From positions 1 to 12,194 of the forward strand of contig UQXL01000041.1 in NCBI GenBank assembly GCA_900545135.1: a stretch of DNA of 12,194 nucleotides, written 5' to 3'. The notes under the pieces are model-generated. The model saw only the letters and a list, made by a program, of their open reading frames with translations. It was not told where the DNA came from and ran no database searches. The stretch comes from an uncultured Eubacteriales bacterium (GTDB lineage: Bacteria; Bacillota; Clostridia; Peptostreptococcales; Anaerovoracaceae). Shown one piece after another: positions 1 through 5,807 of this stretch (positions are counted from its first letter, which is position 1; each line of letters opens with the position of its first letter). The translations under genes and the position numbers were made by a program.

Positions 1-1
1 T

Positions 2-94
2 GCAGCGAAGCTGAACAATATGATTATTGCGTTTATACTGCAAAGCAAGTCCGGCAGAGTAGTGTATCTGGCGTTTTCAATGTATAAATCATAA
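2..94 (+). CDS. possible 3' end of a truncated gene at the window edge
   Basis: Frame 2 of the plus strand is open from the first base to a TAA at 92-94, giving about 30 residues that end in ...YLAFSMYKS, with an internal hydrophobic patch (NNMIIAFIL). The composition is protein-like, but the stretch is short. Frame 1 is also open to a TAA at 85-87, so chance is a real alternative. If it is a gene, it would converge on the minus-strand structured RNA that begins just beyond it. No family can be recognised. Confidence 0.25.
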   Translation, partial: AAKLNNMIIAFILQSKSGRVVYLAFSMYKS

Positions 95-291
95 CAAAAT
101 CTTTATTTCGTTGAAAAGAACAGTCTGCAAAACAGGCAAAGCTGCGCATGTTTTCAGCTGGGAATCAAAATCTGTTTGAGCACACCGCGCACTCTGGTCC
201 TGAAAAGCGACGGCGAGTTATTTTGATTTCCTGAAAACAAAGCAACGAGCCGTTGTTTTGCCTGTTCTTTGAAAGAAATAACAGTTTTGTG
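93..291 (-). ncRNA. candidate 6S-like rod-shaped non-coding RNA
   Basis: Read on the minus strand, about 200 nt fold into one long rod. The outer stem is ACAAAA/TTTTGT, then a 3x3 internal loop, TTATTTC/GAAATAA, a 4x4 loop, AAAGAACAG/CTGTTCTTT, a 3-nt bulge and GCAAAACA/TGTTTTGC. A central bubble of 15 nt on each side follows, then GTTTTCAG/CTGAAAAC and ATCAAAAT/ATTTTGAT, closing on an apical hairpin of about 48 nt. Length, rod shape and a symmetric central bubble are the hallmarks of 6S RNA, the RNA polymerase-binding regulator. In the apical hairpin several pairs are G-U on the minus strand but would be A-C mismatches on the plus strand, which favours the minus strand. A TATAAT box lies at 299-304, 7-9 nt upstream of the rod, without a good -35. 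No T-tract terminator is visible at the 3' end. Identity as 6S is inferred from shape only. Confidence 0.45.
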
Positions 292-298
292 GTAATTT

Positions 299-304
299 AT
301 TATA
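299..304 (-). promoter_or_regulatory. -10 box (TATAAT) in front of the rod RNA
   Basis: A perfect TATAAT on the minus strand puts a transcription start near 291-293, where the outer stem of the rod begins. The nearest TTGACT (318-323) is only 13 bp away, so the -35 is poor. Confidence 0.35.
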
Positions 305-333
305 ACGCCCACCAGTCAGTCAAACGGCGTTTC

Positions 334-381
334 AATGTCCGCTTCCTTGCGGCGAAGCCGTTACAATCTTCTGCGGACATT
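334..381 (-). repeat. 9-bp inverted repeat enclosing a small hairpin
   Basis: AATGTCCGC (334-342) and GCGGACATT (373-381) are perfect inverted copies. Between them lies the small hairpin CGGC-TTC-GCCG on the minus strand. A further AACGCC/GGCGTT pair lies between about 305 and 330. Together they form a compact run of stems in the 90 bp upstream of the rod RNA. The right arm overlaps a -10 box, so it could be an operator or part of a structured leader. Confidence 0.4.
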
Positions 382-387
382 ATACCA
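379..387 (-). promoter_or_regulatory. extended -10 promoter (TGGTATAAT)
   Basis: The minus-strand TGGTATAAT is a perfect extended -10 element (TGn-TATAAT). No -35 resembling TTGACA is found 16-18 bp upstream, which is tolerable for extended -10 promoters. It would transcribe towards the candidate 6S-like RNA and include the hairpins at 305-372. Confidence 0.4.
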
Positions 388-535
388 TAACACAAAGCAC
401 AGCTATCTTTTATTCTTCTTTTCTTCGACGTCACTGGCAAAATTTTACAATGTGTAAAGGCAATATAGATAATTATATTACGGTTAAACAAGCGCTGCTG
501 AATATGATACGGCTTATAGCTTCTTAAATTTTAAA

Positions 536-576
536 ATGTTGTAATTATTTTCAAATATTTCTAAAAATTACAACAT
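536..576. repeat. AT-rich palindrome 1 with TGTTGTA core
   Basis: ATGTTGTAATT (536-546) and AATTACAACAT (566-576) are perfect 11-bp inverted copies around a 19-nt AT-rich centre. No T-tract follows on either side, so it is not an obvious terminator. It shares the TGTTGTA/TACAACA core with the palindrome at 615-662 and more loosely with that at 925-969. Confidence 0.65.
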
Positions 577-614
577 TGCATAATTTGAGAGTCTGATTTT
601 AACCAGATATCAGC

Positions 615-662
615 CAGTATGTTGTAGAAATTTTATAATTTTCAAAATTTTACAACATACTG
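615..662. repeat. AT-rich palindrome 2 with TGTTGTA core
   Basis: CAGTATGTTGTA (615-626) pairs with TACAACATACTG (651-662). After one bulged G (627), AAATTTT (628-634) pairs with AAAATTT (644-650). This gives a 19-bp hairpin with a 9-nt loop. It is not followed by a T-run in either direction. Its outer sequence matches palindrome 1, so the two look like copies of one small element. Confidence 0.7.
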
Positions 663-767
663 CTATGGCAAGGGGTGGTGGGTTGGCAGGGAGTGGCTCT
701 AACCGCTGACGTTCCAATCCCTCACGTACATTATTCTATAAAAGCATGCTTTGGTACCTCCGACGTG

Positions 768-908
768 TCGAAATTTGTCGACGTTGTACATTTTTAAAAT
801 TTATTGCGATTTTGCCAACAAAATTTTCTGAAAATGTTGGCAAAATTCTGAATATCGCAAAAAATACCAACATTTCCTTGTTTGAAACAGCAATTCGACA
901 AATTTCGA
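768..908. repeat. nested imperfect palindrome, MITE-like
   Basis: TCGAAATTTGTCGA (768-781) and TCGACAAATTTCGA (895-908) are perfect 14-bp inverted arms. Inside them TTGCGAT (804-810) pairs with ATCGCAA (854-860), and TTTTGCCAACA (810-820) pairs with TGTTGGCAAAA (835-845). Insertions on the right arm shift the centres of symmetry. Open frames on the two strands encode mirrored peptides (both contain VEICR and an ILPT..FSEN-like stretch), which is what a palindrome produces and not evidence for a protein. It could be a small non-autonomous mobile element or a structured RNA. No target-site duplication is obvious. Confidence 0.6.
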
Positions 909-924
909 CGCTCCTAAGTAAAAG

Positions 925-969
925 AAATGTTGTCAAAAATCATTAAAAACAAAAAATTGTACAACATTT
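925..969. repeat. AT-rich palindrome 3 with TGTTGT core
   Basis: AAATGTTGT (925-933) and ACAACATTT (961-969) form a 9-bp inverted repeat around an A-rich centre. It is weaker than the two upstream palindromes but shares their ATGTTGT arm. Confidence 0.4.
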
Positions 970-1218
970 TACATAATCTTACAAAACGCTGCCTATTATC
1001 GCATCGTCTTATCTTCGCATCGCGCACCATACCGCTTCACTTTCAATACATCTCCGATGCCAAAGCCAGCATATCTCAATTCTTCCGCTCCGCATTAAAA
1101 AACACGTTTAATATTATCAGCCTGCACCGCCGCAAACCGCCGCAATGTGTATCCCCTCTCAGAGCATGGGTCTGTCGCTTTTCAAGCTTTATTCCTGGGA
1201 TATGCGTTTAAGAGACGA
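970..1218. other. non-coding stretch, nothing recognised
   Basis: Open frames here (for example on the plus strand at 927-1211) lack a ribosome binding site and have irregular composition. No tRNA, rRNA or known RNA motif was recognised. Confidence 0.5.
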
Positions 1219-1219
1219 C

Positions 1220-1259
1220 AAAAAACATCAAACGACATGTTTTGCGCACATCGTTTGAT
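1220..1259 (-). terminator. rho-independent terminator downstream of the symporter gene
   Basis: ATCAAACGA (1227-1235) and TCGTTTGAT (1251-1259) form a 9-bp stem. On the minus strand it is followed at once by G and six T residues (1220-1225). It lies about 250 nt past the symporter stop codon and is the first convincing terminator for that transcript. Confidence 0.7.
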
Positions 1260-1358
1260 ATTTTAAGTATAATTAAAGACAACTTATTTCAGCGTTTTAA
1301 ATTTCATTTCGCCTCACTCTGCACTGCATGCAGTTGGCAGTCTATATTTTTCACTTCT

Positions 1359-1490
1359 CTCCGTCCTGCAATTCGGCTAGTTTTCGCGCTCCGTCTTGCA
1401 ATCTGCCTCATTTCGCCTCGCGCTCCGTCTTGCAATCCGCTTCATCTCAGTTTATTTCACCTCACGCTCCAGCTTGCAATCTGCTTCATT
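1359..1490. repeat. four degenerate direct repeats next to the symporter stop
   Basis: The motif CTCCGTCTTGCAATCNGC recurs at about 1359, 1389, 1423 and 1467, so the spacing grows from 30 to 34 to 44 bp. The later units are extended by loosely repeated TTCATTTC/TTCATCTC runs. The copies lie in the 3' untranslated region of the symporter transcript. Variable spacing and repeat-like rather than unique spacers argue against a CRISPR array. Confidence 0.65.
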
Positions 1491-1510
1491 TCAGTTAGCT
1501 TCATCTCGGC

Positions 1511-2974
1511 TCATATTTCCGTCTGATCATCGGTTTTTTCTTGTTCACTTTGCATTTTTTTGTTAGGCACGATTCTGCTCACAATAATACCTACCAGCAG
1601 TGCCAGGAAGAAAGCGCCGAATTTTACGTCTACGGCAGATACAAACGCAATATTGCCCCAGACCAGTGTCGCTCCGGCGCCTGCTATGAGAGTTGCTATC
1701 ATTCCGATGCCCGAAGCTTTTTTGTCCAGCATAGTAAGCAGAACCACAGGGCCGAGAGACGAGCCCATTCCCGACCAGGCGAAGCTTACCATGTTCATCA
1801 CCAATTCGCCTGAGTTCAGAGCGAAGAGGAACGTAGCGACTCCGACTCCTGCCAGCAGTATCTTTGAAAAGATCAGCGCTGTCCTCTCTTTCATCTGAAC
1901 TTTAAAGACTTTCTGCACTATATCTACTGAAATAGCCCCTGTCACCGCCAGCAGCTGATCCGCGCACGTCGACATGATGGCTGCTATTACGCCGCAGAGT
2001 ACGAGAACTGAAAGCCCTCCAGGGAGCAAATCGTCCACCATCGTAGGAAAGAGTGTTTCAGGATCTGAGAAAGTTCCGGAACCGTACAGGCAAAGACCTG
2101 TTATGCCTATGGAAAATACTCCGAAATACCATACGAATCCTGTTATCAGCCCCGCTATGCGGCCCGATTTGATGTCCTCGTCTTTCTTGATCGCCATGAT
2201 TTTTCTCGTTACCGTATCCATGCCGAAATTTCCCCACACGTATGAAGATTGGTTGAAAACGAGAAGAAATGCACTGCCCGTGGTCATTCCTCCGAACAAA
2301 GCCATGTAATCAGGTCCCGCTGCCTGCAAATTTTCAACTATTCCTCCGCTTTGAAAGACGTGTATCCATGCTATTACAGGCAATACCACGAGAGCAAAGC
2401 ACATGATTACAGCCTGTATCAAATCGTTGTAGATTATGGAGCCGAGGCCTCCGAGGGCAGCGTATGCCGTGATGATGACGGCAACTACGATCATCGTCGG
2501 TACGGTATCGTATCCAAACAAGCTGTTGACGGTTTTTCCGGCGCCCACCAGATTTGAGGCCGCGTATATTATATAAAATCCTGCGATGATCAGAGCGCAC
2601 AGCAGTCTTATCACCTTTTCGTGCGAGCCCCATCTGGCGGCGATGAAAGAGGTGAGCGTCAGCTGCGGGTCTTTGTCGTTTTCTTTCTTGAAAGCTTTGG
2701 CAAACCAAAACCAATATATTATCAGAGAAAGATAAAGTCCGAAAAACAGCCAAATGCCCGACACACCCATGGTATACACAGCTCCGGTGCCGCCAAGCAT
2801 CATCCACGACGAGCTGGTGGTCGCTCTCTCTGATATGGCTATGGCCCAGCCTGGTATCCTGTCTCTCGTAACATAGAAATCCTTGTTGTTTCTGTTTCTT
2901 TTGTTGAAATATACGCCGATGCACGCAAGCACGACTATATAAAGCAAGACTATAATCAATATTCCTTTATTCAT
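1511..2974 (-). CDS. sodium:solute symporter, PutP-like (SSS family)
   Basis: This is a 487-residue integral membrane transporter of the sodium:solute symporter family, expected to take up a small solute with Na+. It resembles PutP (502 residues in E. coli) along its length: GAVYTMGVSG near residue 64, YAALGGLGSIIYNDLIQ (171-187) with the conserved Asp184, AIMSTCADQLL (332-342) with Ser335/Thr336 at the position of the PutP Na+ ligands Ser340/Thr341, and SFAWSGMGSSLGPVV (397-411). By eye, PutP Asp55 is replaced by Thr53 in the ATTSSSW segment, so the ion site or substrate may differ. A 21-codon in-frame extension upstream overlaps the peptidase gene, but the ATG at 2974 is preferred because GGAGAG lies 6 nt before it. 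It is 29 nt downstream of the M24 peptidase and probably cotranscribed from its sigma-54 promoter. The family is certain; proline or a related compound as substrate is inference. Confidence 0.93.
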   Translation of the reverse strand: MNKGILIIVLLYIVVLACIGVYFNKRNRNNKDFYVTRDRIPGWAIAISERATTSSSWMMLGGTGAVYTMGVSGIWLFFGLYLSLIIYWFWFAKAFKKENDKDPQLTLTSFIAARWGSHEKVIRLLCALIIAGFYIIYAASNLVGAGKTVNSLFGYDTVPTMIVVAVIITAYAALGGLGSIIYNDLIQAVIMCFALVVLPVIAWIHVFQSGGIVENLQAAGPDYMALFGGMTTGSAFLLVFNQSSYVWGNFGMDTVTRKIMAIKKDEDIKSGRIAGLITGFVWYFGVFSIGITGLCLYGSGTFSDPETLFPTMVDDLLPGGLSVLVLCGVIAAIMSTCADQLLAVTGAISVDIVQKVFKVQMKERTALIFSKILLAGVGVATFLFALNSGELVMNMVSFAWSGMGSSLGPVVLLTMLDKKASGIGMIATLIAGAGATLVWGNIAFVSAVDVKFGAFFLALLVGIIVSRIVPNKKMQSEQEKTDDQTEI

Positions 2975-2980
2975 TGTCTG

Positions 2981-2986
2981 CTCTCC
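2981..2986 (-). promoter_or_regulatory. ribosome binding site that fixes the symporter start
   Basis: GGAGAG on the minus strand sits 6 nt before ATG at 2974. The upstream in-frame start at 3037 lies inside the peptidase coding region and would add a non-conserved charged tail, so it was not used. Confidence 0.75.
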
Positions 2987-3003
2987 TTTCTTGATCTTCT
3001 CCC

Positions 3004-4191
3004 TTAATCCCTCCAGAACATGTCGCTGCTGTGCCACGTGAAGCGGTCTATTCCGTTTTCCGTTACGAGAAAAGTATCTTCAAAATTATAGGAATTGTTA
3101 AAGCTGCTGTAATAAGGGATTTCCAGATTCATGACCATTCCCGGCTCCAGTGTGGCTGTGTCGTTTCTGCTTATGGTAGGGTATTCCTCCCACCATACGT
3201 AACAGCCCACTGAATGGCCGAAATGACCTCTGTGATATTCGGGAATCACAGTCTTGACATTTTCCTCGGCTTCCCTGAAAATATCGCAGATGCGTACGCC
3301 AGGGCCTATTATCTTAAAGACTTTTTCAAAAGTGTCGTGGAGAATATTCCATATTCTGGCTCTCTCATCTTTTACTTTCCGTCCGACGAAGTAGGTCCTC
3401 GATATGTCTGAGGAATATGAATTGGAATTTATTCCTCCGTCCAGCCGTACAGTGTCTCCCTCTTTCAGCTTATAGCTTGTGTGCGGCAGATATATGGGAG
3501 AAAATTGTTCTCCTACCACGTTGCACTGTCTCGTGGAGCAGAAACCTTTTCCCTCGTTGACAAGGCCCTGATTCATCAAAAGCAGTATGTCCTGCTCGTC
3601 CATGCCCAGCTCAGTATGCTTCGCTACATAACTCATGGCTCGTTCTGAGGCTTGAGCGTTTTTTCTCAGCACTTCTATTTCCCACGGCGTCTTGAATTTA
3701 GTCACTTCTCTCAGGAGCTGCGTGCAGTCGCATACTGTCTCAGTTCCGAATTGTTCCTGCATGAACAACATTCTGTCATACGGAAACATAGGCCTTTCGA
3801 CGCCGATTTTTCTGACCTCTCCCAGTCTTTCCTTTATGAACTCCGCCGCCATTTTGAACGCCTTGTCGGTGTTGGGCTGAGAATCCTTTACGCGGCCTCC
3901 GTTGTCAAAATCCGCTATGTAGACGAAGATTGGATAGCCTAAAATTTCTATTTCAGGGCTGTCAAGTTTAGCCGCATTGCCTTCAAACTCCGACATCACC
4001 ACGGCCGCTTTTCCTGTCCTCGGTACAATTCCTATCACGTTGCCTATAGGAATATTCAAGTACATAAAAGCGCTCGTCACGCCTGTTGCATAGCGAATGG
4101 ACTCCGGCCTCGTGAGCAGCAGAACGTCGAAGTTTTCTTCTTCCATCGCAGCCTGCAGTTTTTTCTCGATTTCTCTCTGTTCTCTTTCCAT
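3004..4191 (-). CDS. M24 family metallopeptidase (Xaa-Pro dipeptidase/creatinase-like)
   Basis: A 395-residue cytosolic enzyme with the two-domain layout of the creatinase/prolidase group. The N-terminal domain covers about residues 10-150 and the C-terminal pita-bread catalytic domain about 170-390. All five dinuclear metal ligands are present: Asp251 (RLDGG), Asp262 (SSDISRT), His326 (GHFGHSVG), Glu357 (MNLEIPYY) and Glu371 (NFEDTF). His237 in LPHTSY matches the extra conserved histidine of the family. Family members cleave Xaa-Pro dipeptides or peptides; some act on creatine or related amides. GGGAGG lies 5 nt before the ATG at 4191. A -24/-12 promoter and a sigma-54 activator gene are upstream, and a PutP-like symporter is downstream, which suggests a regulated uptake-and-cleavage pathway. 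Peptidase activity is likely; the exact substrate is unknown. Confidence 0.93.
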   Translation of the reverse strand: MEREQREIEKKLQAAMEEENFDVLLLTRPESIRYATGVTSAFMYLNIPIGNVIGIVPRTGKAAVVMSEFEGNAAKLDSPEIEILGYPIFVYIADFDNGGRVKDSQPNTDKAFKMAAEFIKERLGEVRKIGVERPMFPYDRMLFMQEQFGTETVCDCTQLLREVTKFKTPWEIEVLRKNAQASERAMSYVAKHTELGMDEQDILLLMNQGLVNEGKGFCSTRQCNVVGEQFSPIYLPHTSYKLKEGDTVRLDGGINSNSYSSDISRTYFVGRKVKDERARIWNILHDTFEKVFKIIGPGVRICDIFREAEENVKTVIPEYHRGHFGHSVGCYVWWEEYPTISRNDTATLEPGMVMNLEIPYYSSFNNSYNFEDTFLVTENGIDRFTWHSSDMFWRD

Positions 4192-4245
4192 GATTTCCTC
4201 CCGTCCTTAAACTTAAGATAAAACTTATCGACTGCAATTAGTATG

Positions 4246-4262
4246 AGCAAAAATGATACCAA
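4246..4262 (-). promoter_or_regulatory. sigma-54 (-24/-12) promoter of the peptidase-symporter operon
   Basis: The minus-strand sequence TTGGTATCATTTTTGCT matches the consensus TGGCACG-N4-TTGCW. The invariant GG and GC dinucleotides are present and separated by exactly 10 bp. It would start transcription near 4236, about 45 nt before the peptidase ATG. The neighbouring gene encodes a sigma-54 activator, which strengthens the call. Confidence 0.8.
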
Positions 4263-4268
4263 AAAATC

Positions 4269-4290
4269 AAACGTTGAAATTCCAACGTTT
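4269..4290. promoter_or_regulatory. palindromic candidate activator site
   Basis: AAACGTTG (4269-4276) and CAACGTTT (4283-4290) form an 8-bp perfect inverted repeat around AAATTC, close to a full 22-bp palindrome. It lies only about 30 bp from the -12 element, nearer than usual for an enhancer-type site, so it may be a proximal activator site or a repressor site. A second short palindrome, GTAAA-N6-TTTAC (4348-4363), lies about 115 bp upstream of the predicted start, at a typical enhancer distance. Confidence 0.5.
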
Positions 4291-4315
4291 TTACCTTGTA
4301 CAAAATCTAATAAAC

Positions 4316-4346
4316 AAAAAGATGCAAACTAAAGTTTGCATCTTTT
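4316..4346 (-). terminator. rho-independent terminator after the sigma-54 activator gene
   Basis: AAAAGATGCAAACT (4317-4330) and AGTTTGCATCTTTT (4333-4346) form a 14-bp perfect stem. On the minus strand the right end reads CTTTTTGTTT, a T-rich tail. It lies about 30 nt past the activator stop codon and insulates the sigma-54 promoter downstream. The symmetric A/T flanks could allow function in both directions. Confidence 0.8.
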
Positions 4347-4374
4347 GTAAATCAAAGTTTACACCGGTAACTTG

Positions 4375-5748
4375 TCACAAATCATATTTCTTTATCTTTT
4401 TATATAGCATCGTCCTGGATATACCCAGCGCCTCGGCAGCTTCAGTCTTGGTTTCATATTCGGCCAGCGCATTTGCCACTATATCTTTTTCCACCTCAGC
4501 CAGTTTTTTCAAACTAACGCCGTTAGATTCATTTCCGCTGCTCCTGAGGGAAAAGTATTGCTCAAAGTGACTCCATTTCATGGGCTCGCCATATGCCATA
4601 TTGACGGCCCATTCCACTACATTCTGCAGTTCCCTGACATTTCCCGGCCAGCCGTAATCCAGCTTCATCAGATTGGTTTTTATTTCTTCTGAAATATCGC
4701 TTATCGGTATGCCTATCTTTCCTTTGAGCTTTTTTAAAATATCATCGATGAGAAGAGGAATATCTTCACGTCTTTCCCTCAGAGGCGGAACGCAGATAGG
4801 CACAACGTTCAGGCGGTAGTACAGATCAGTACGGAAGCTTCCATCTGCCACCAGCTCCATCAAAGGCACGTTGGCCGCAGCTATGAACCTCACGTCCACA
4901 TCTATGCTCCTCGTTCCTCCCACTCTCTCAAACTCTCTTTCCTGCATGACCCGCAGAAGCTTAGGCTGAAGTTCATAAGAAAGCTGGTTGATTTCATCGA
5001 GGAAAATGCTGCCCTTGTTGGCCTGTTCAAACTTTCCTATCTTGCCTTTCCTGCTAGCTCCTGTGAAAGCTCCTGCCTCATAACCGAAGAACTCGGACTC
5101 CATCAGATCTTTGGGAATGTTGGCGCAGTTTACTTTTATAAAGCTTTCATTTCTGCGCGAACTCAAGGCATGTATTGAATGAGCCACCAGCTCCTTGCCG
5201 CTGCCTGTCTCCCCGTAAATCAATACAGTTGAGTTGGACTTTGACGCCCGCCTTATTTCTTCCCTCAGCCTTGCAATCTGGGGCGAATTGCCTATGATGT
5301 CCTCCAGCCTGTATTTCGCGCCGCGCAGTTTAGTAAGTTCCTTTTTATAAAAATTCAGTTCCTTTATGAGTCTGTTTACCTCATCATCATCGTCGCCGGT
5401 GATTATAGCTATGATTGCTCCTGCGATAATCTTTCCTGAAACATCATGGATTGGGTTATATATGGAGAAAGCTCTCTTTTCCTTTCCATGGCGCGTGACT
5501 ATCGTCGAGTATCCGGATATCGTTCTGTTCTCCTTAAGAGCGCTGCCGATTTTAGTATCTTTTATCAGTTCGCTGACATAGCGGCCGTGAACGTTGTCAT
5601 GCTCAAAATCTATGCCCATGGTCTGAGCCCATGCTTTATTGGCATACATATAACGCCCCTCTGAGTCTGTGATGACAAAGCAGCACATATCTTCAAAGAC
5701 GTCGAGAATGATGTCAGGCTGTAAATTTCTTCTGTCCATATAGTTCAC
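4375..5748 (-). CDS. PAS domain sigma-54-dependent transcriptional activator
   Basis: A 457-residue enhancer-binding protein that remodels sigma-54 RNA polymerase by ATP hydrolysis. An N-terminal PAS sensor covers about residues 10-118 (FVITDSEGRYMYANKAWAQ near 24). The AAA+ domain covers about 150-380: Walker A GETGSGKE (179-186), the sigma-54 contact loop GAFTGA (226-231), Walker B SIFLDEI (247-253), FRTDLYYRLN (305-314) and WPGNVREL (367-374). A Fis-type helix-turn-helix ends the protein (TEAAEALGISRTMLYKKIKK, about 435-454). No receiver domain is present, so it probably senses a small ligand directly. The start is uncertain: GTG at 5748 or ATG three codons later at 5739, with AAGG and GGGTGA as weak candidate binding sites. 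Its terminator and a -24/-12 promoter follow, so the peptidase-symporter operon is the likely target. Confidence 0.96.
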   Translation of the reverse strand: MNYMDRRNLQPDIILDVFEDMCCFVITDSEGRYMYANKAWAQTMGIDFEHDNVHGRYVSELIKDTKIGSALKENRTISGYSTIVTRHGKEKRAFSIYNPIHDVSGKIIAGAIIAIITGDDDDEVNRLIKELNFYKKELTKLRGAKYRLEDIIGNSPQIARLREEIRRASKSNSTVLIYGETGSGKELVAHSIHALSSRRNESFIKVNCANIPKDLMESEFFGYEAGAFTGASRKGKIGKFEQANKGSIFLDEINQLSYELQPKLLRVMQEREFERVGGTRSIDVDVRFIAAANVPLMELVADGSFRTDLYYRLNVVPICVPPLRERREDIPLLIDDILKKLKGKIGIPISDISEEIKTNLMKLDYGWPGNVRELQNVVEWAVNMAYGEPMKWSHFEQYFSLRSSGNESNGVSLKKLAEVEKDIVANALAEYETKTEAAEALGISRTMLYKKIKKYDL

Positions 5749-5756
5749 CCGGCCTT

Positions 5757-5793
5757 AAAGGTTTATCAAAAGGTTTATCAAAAGGTTTTATCA
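5757..5793. repeat. three tandem 12-13 bp repeats before the activator gene
   Basis: AAAGGTTTATCA occurs at 5757-5768 and 5769-5780, followed by a 13-bp version with one extra T (5781-5793). The array almost fills the 59-bp gap between the DUF4261-like gene and the activator start, directly upstream of the activator's ribosome binding region. Its function is unknown; an operator or slippage-prone leader is possible. Confidence 0.8.
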
Positions 5794-5807
5794 AAATACT
5801 TTCATAA

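Noticed and set aside
300..491. 63-residue minus-strand open frame
   Set aside because: It spans the promoter-like boxes and hairpins, has a mixed basic composition, and no ribosome binding site was seen.
671..695. G-rich run resembling a G-quadruplex
   Set aside because: Only three runs of three or more G are present, so a stable three-layer quadruplex is not supported.
736..946. Pair of 66-residue open frames on opposite strands
   Set aside because: Their similarity to each other is the result of the nested palindrome; neither has coding-like composition.
1359..1490. Possible CRISPR array
   Set aside because: Repeat units are degenerate, spacing varies from 30 to 44 bp, and the intervening sequence is itself repetitive; no cas gene is present.
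927..1526. Two 94-residue plus-strand open frames
   Set aside because: No ribosome binding sites and irregular composition; the second consists largely of translated direct repeats and runs into the 3' end of the symporter gene on the other strand.
2975..3037. N-terminal extension of the symporter by 21 residues
   Set aside because: It overlaps the peptidase coding region, is highly charged, and the internal ATG has a well-placed GGAGAG.
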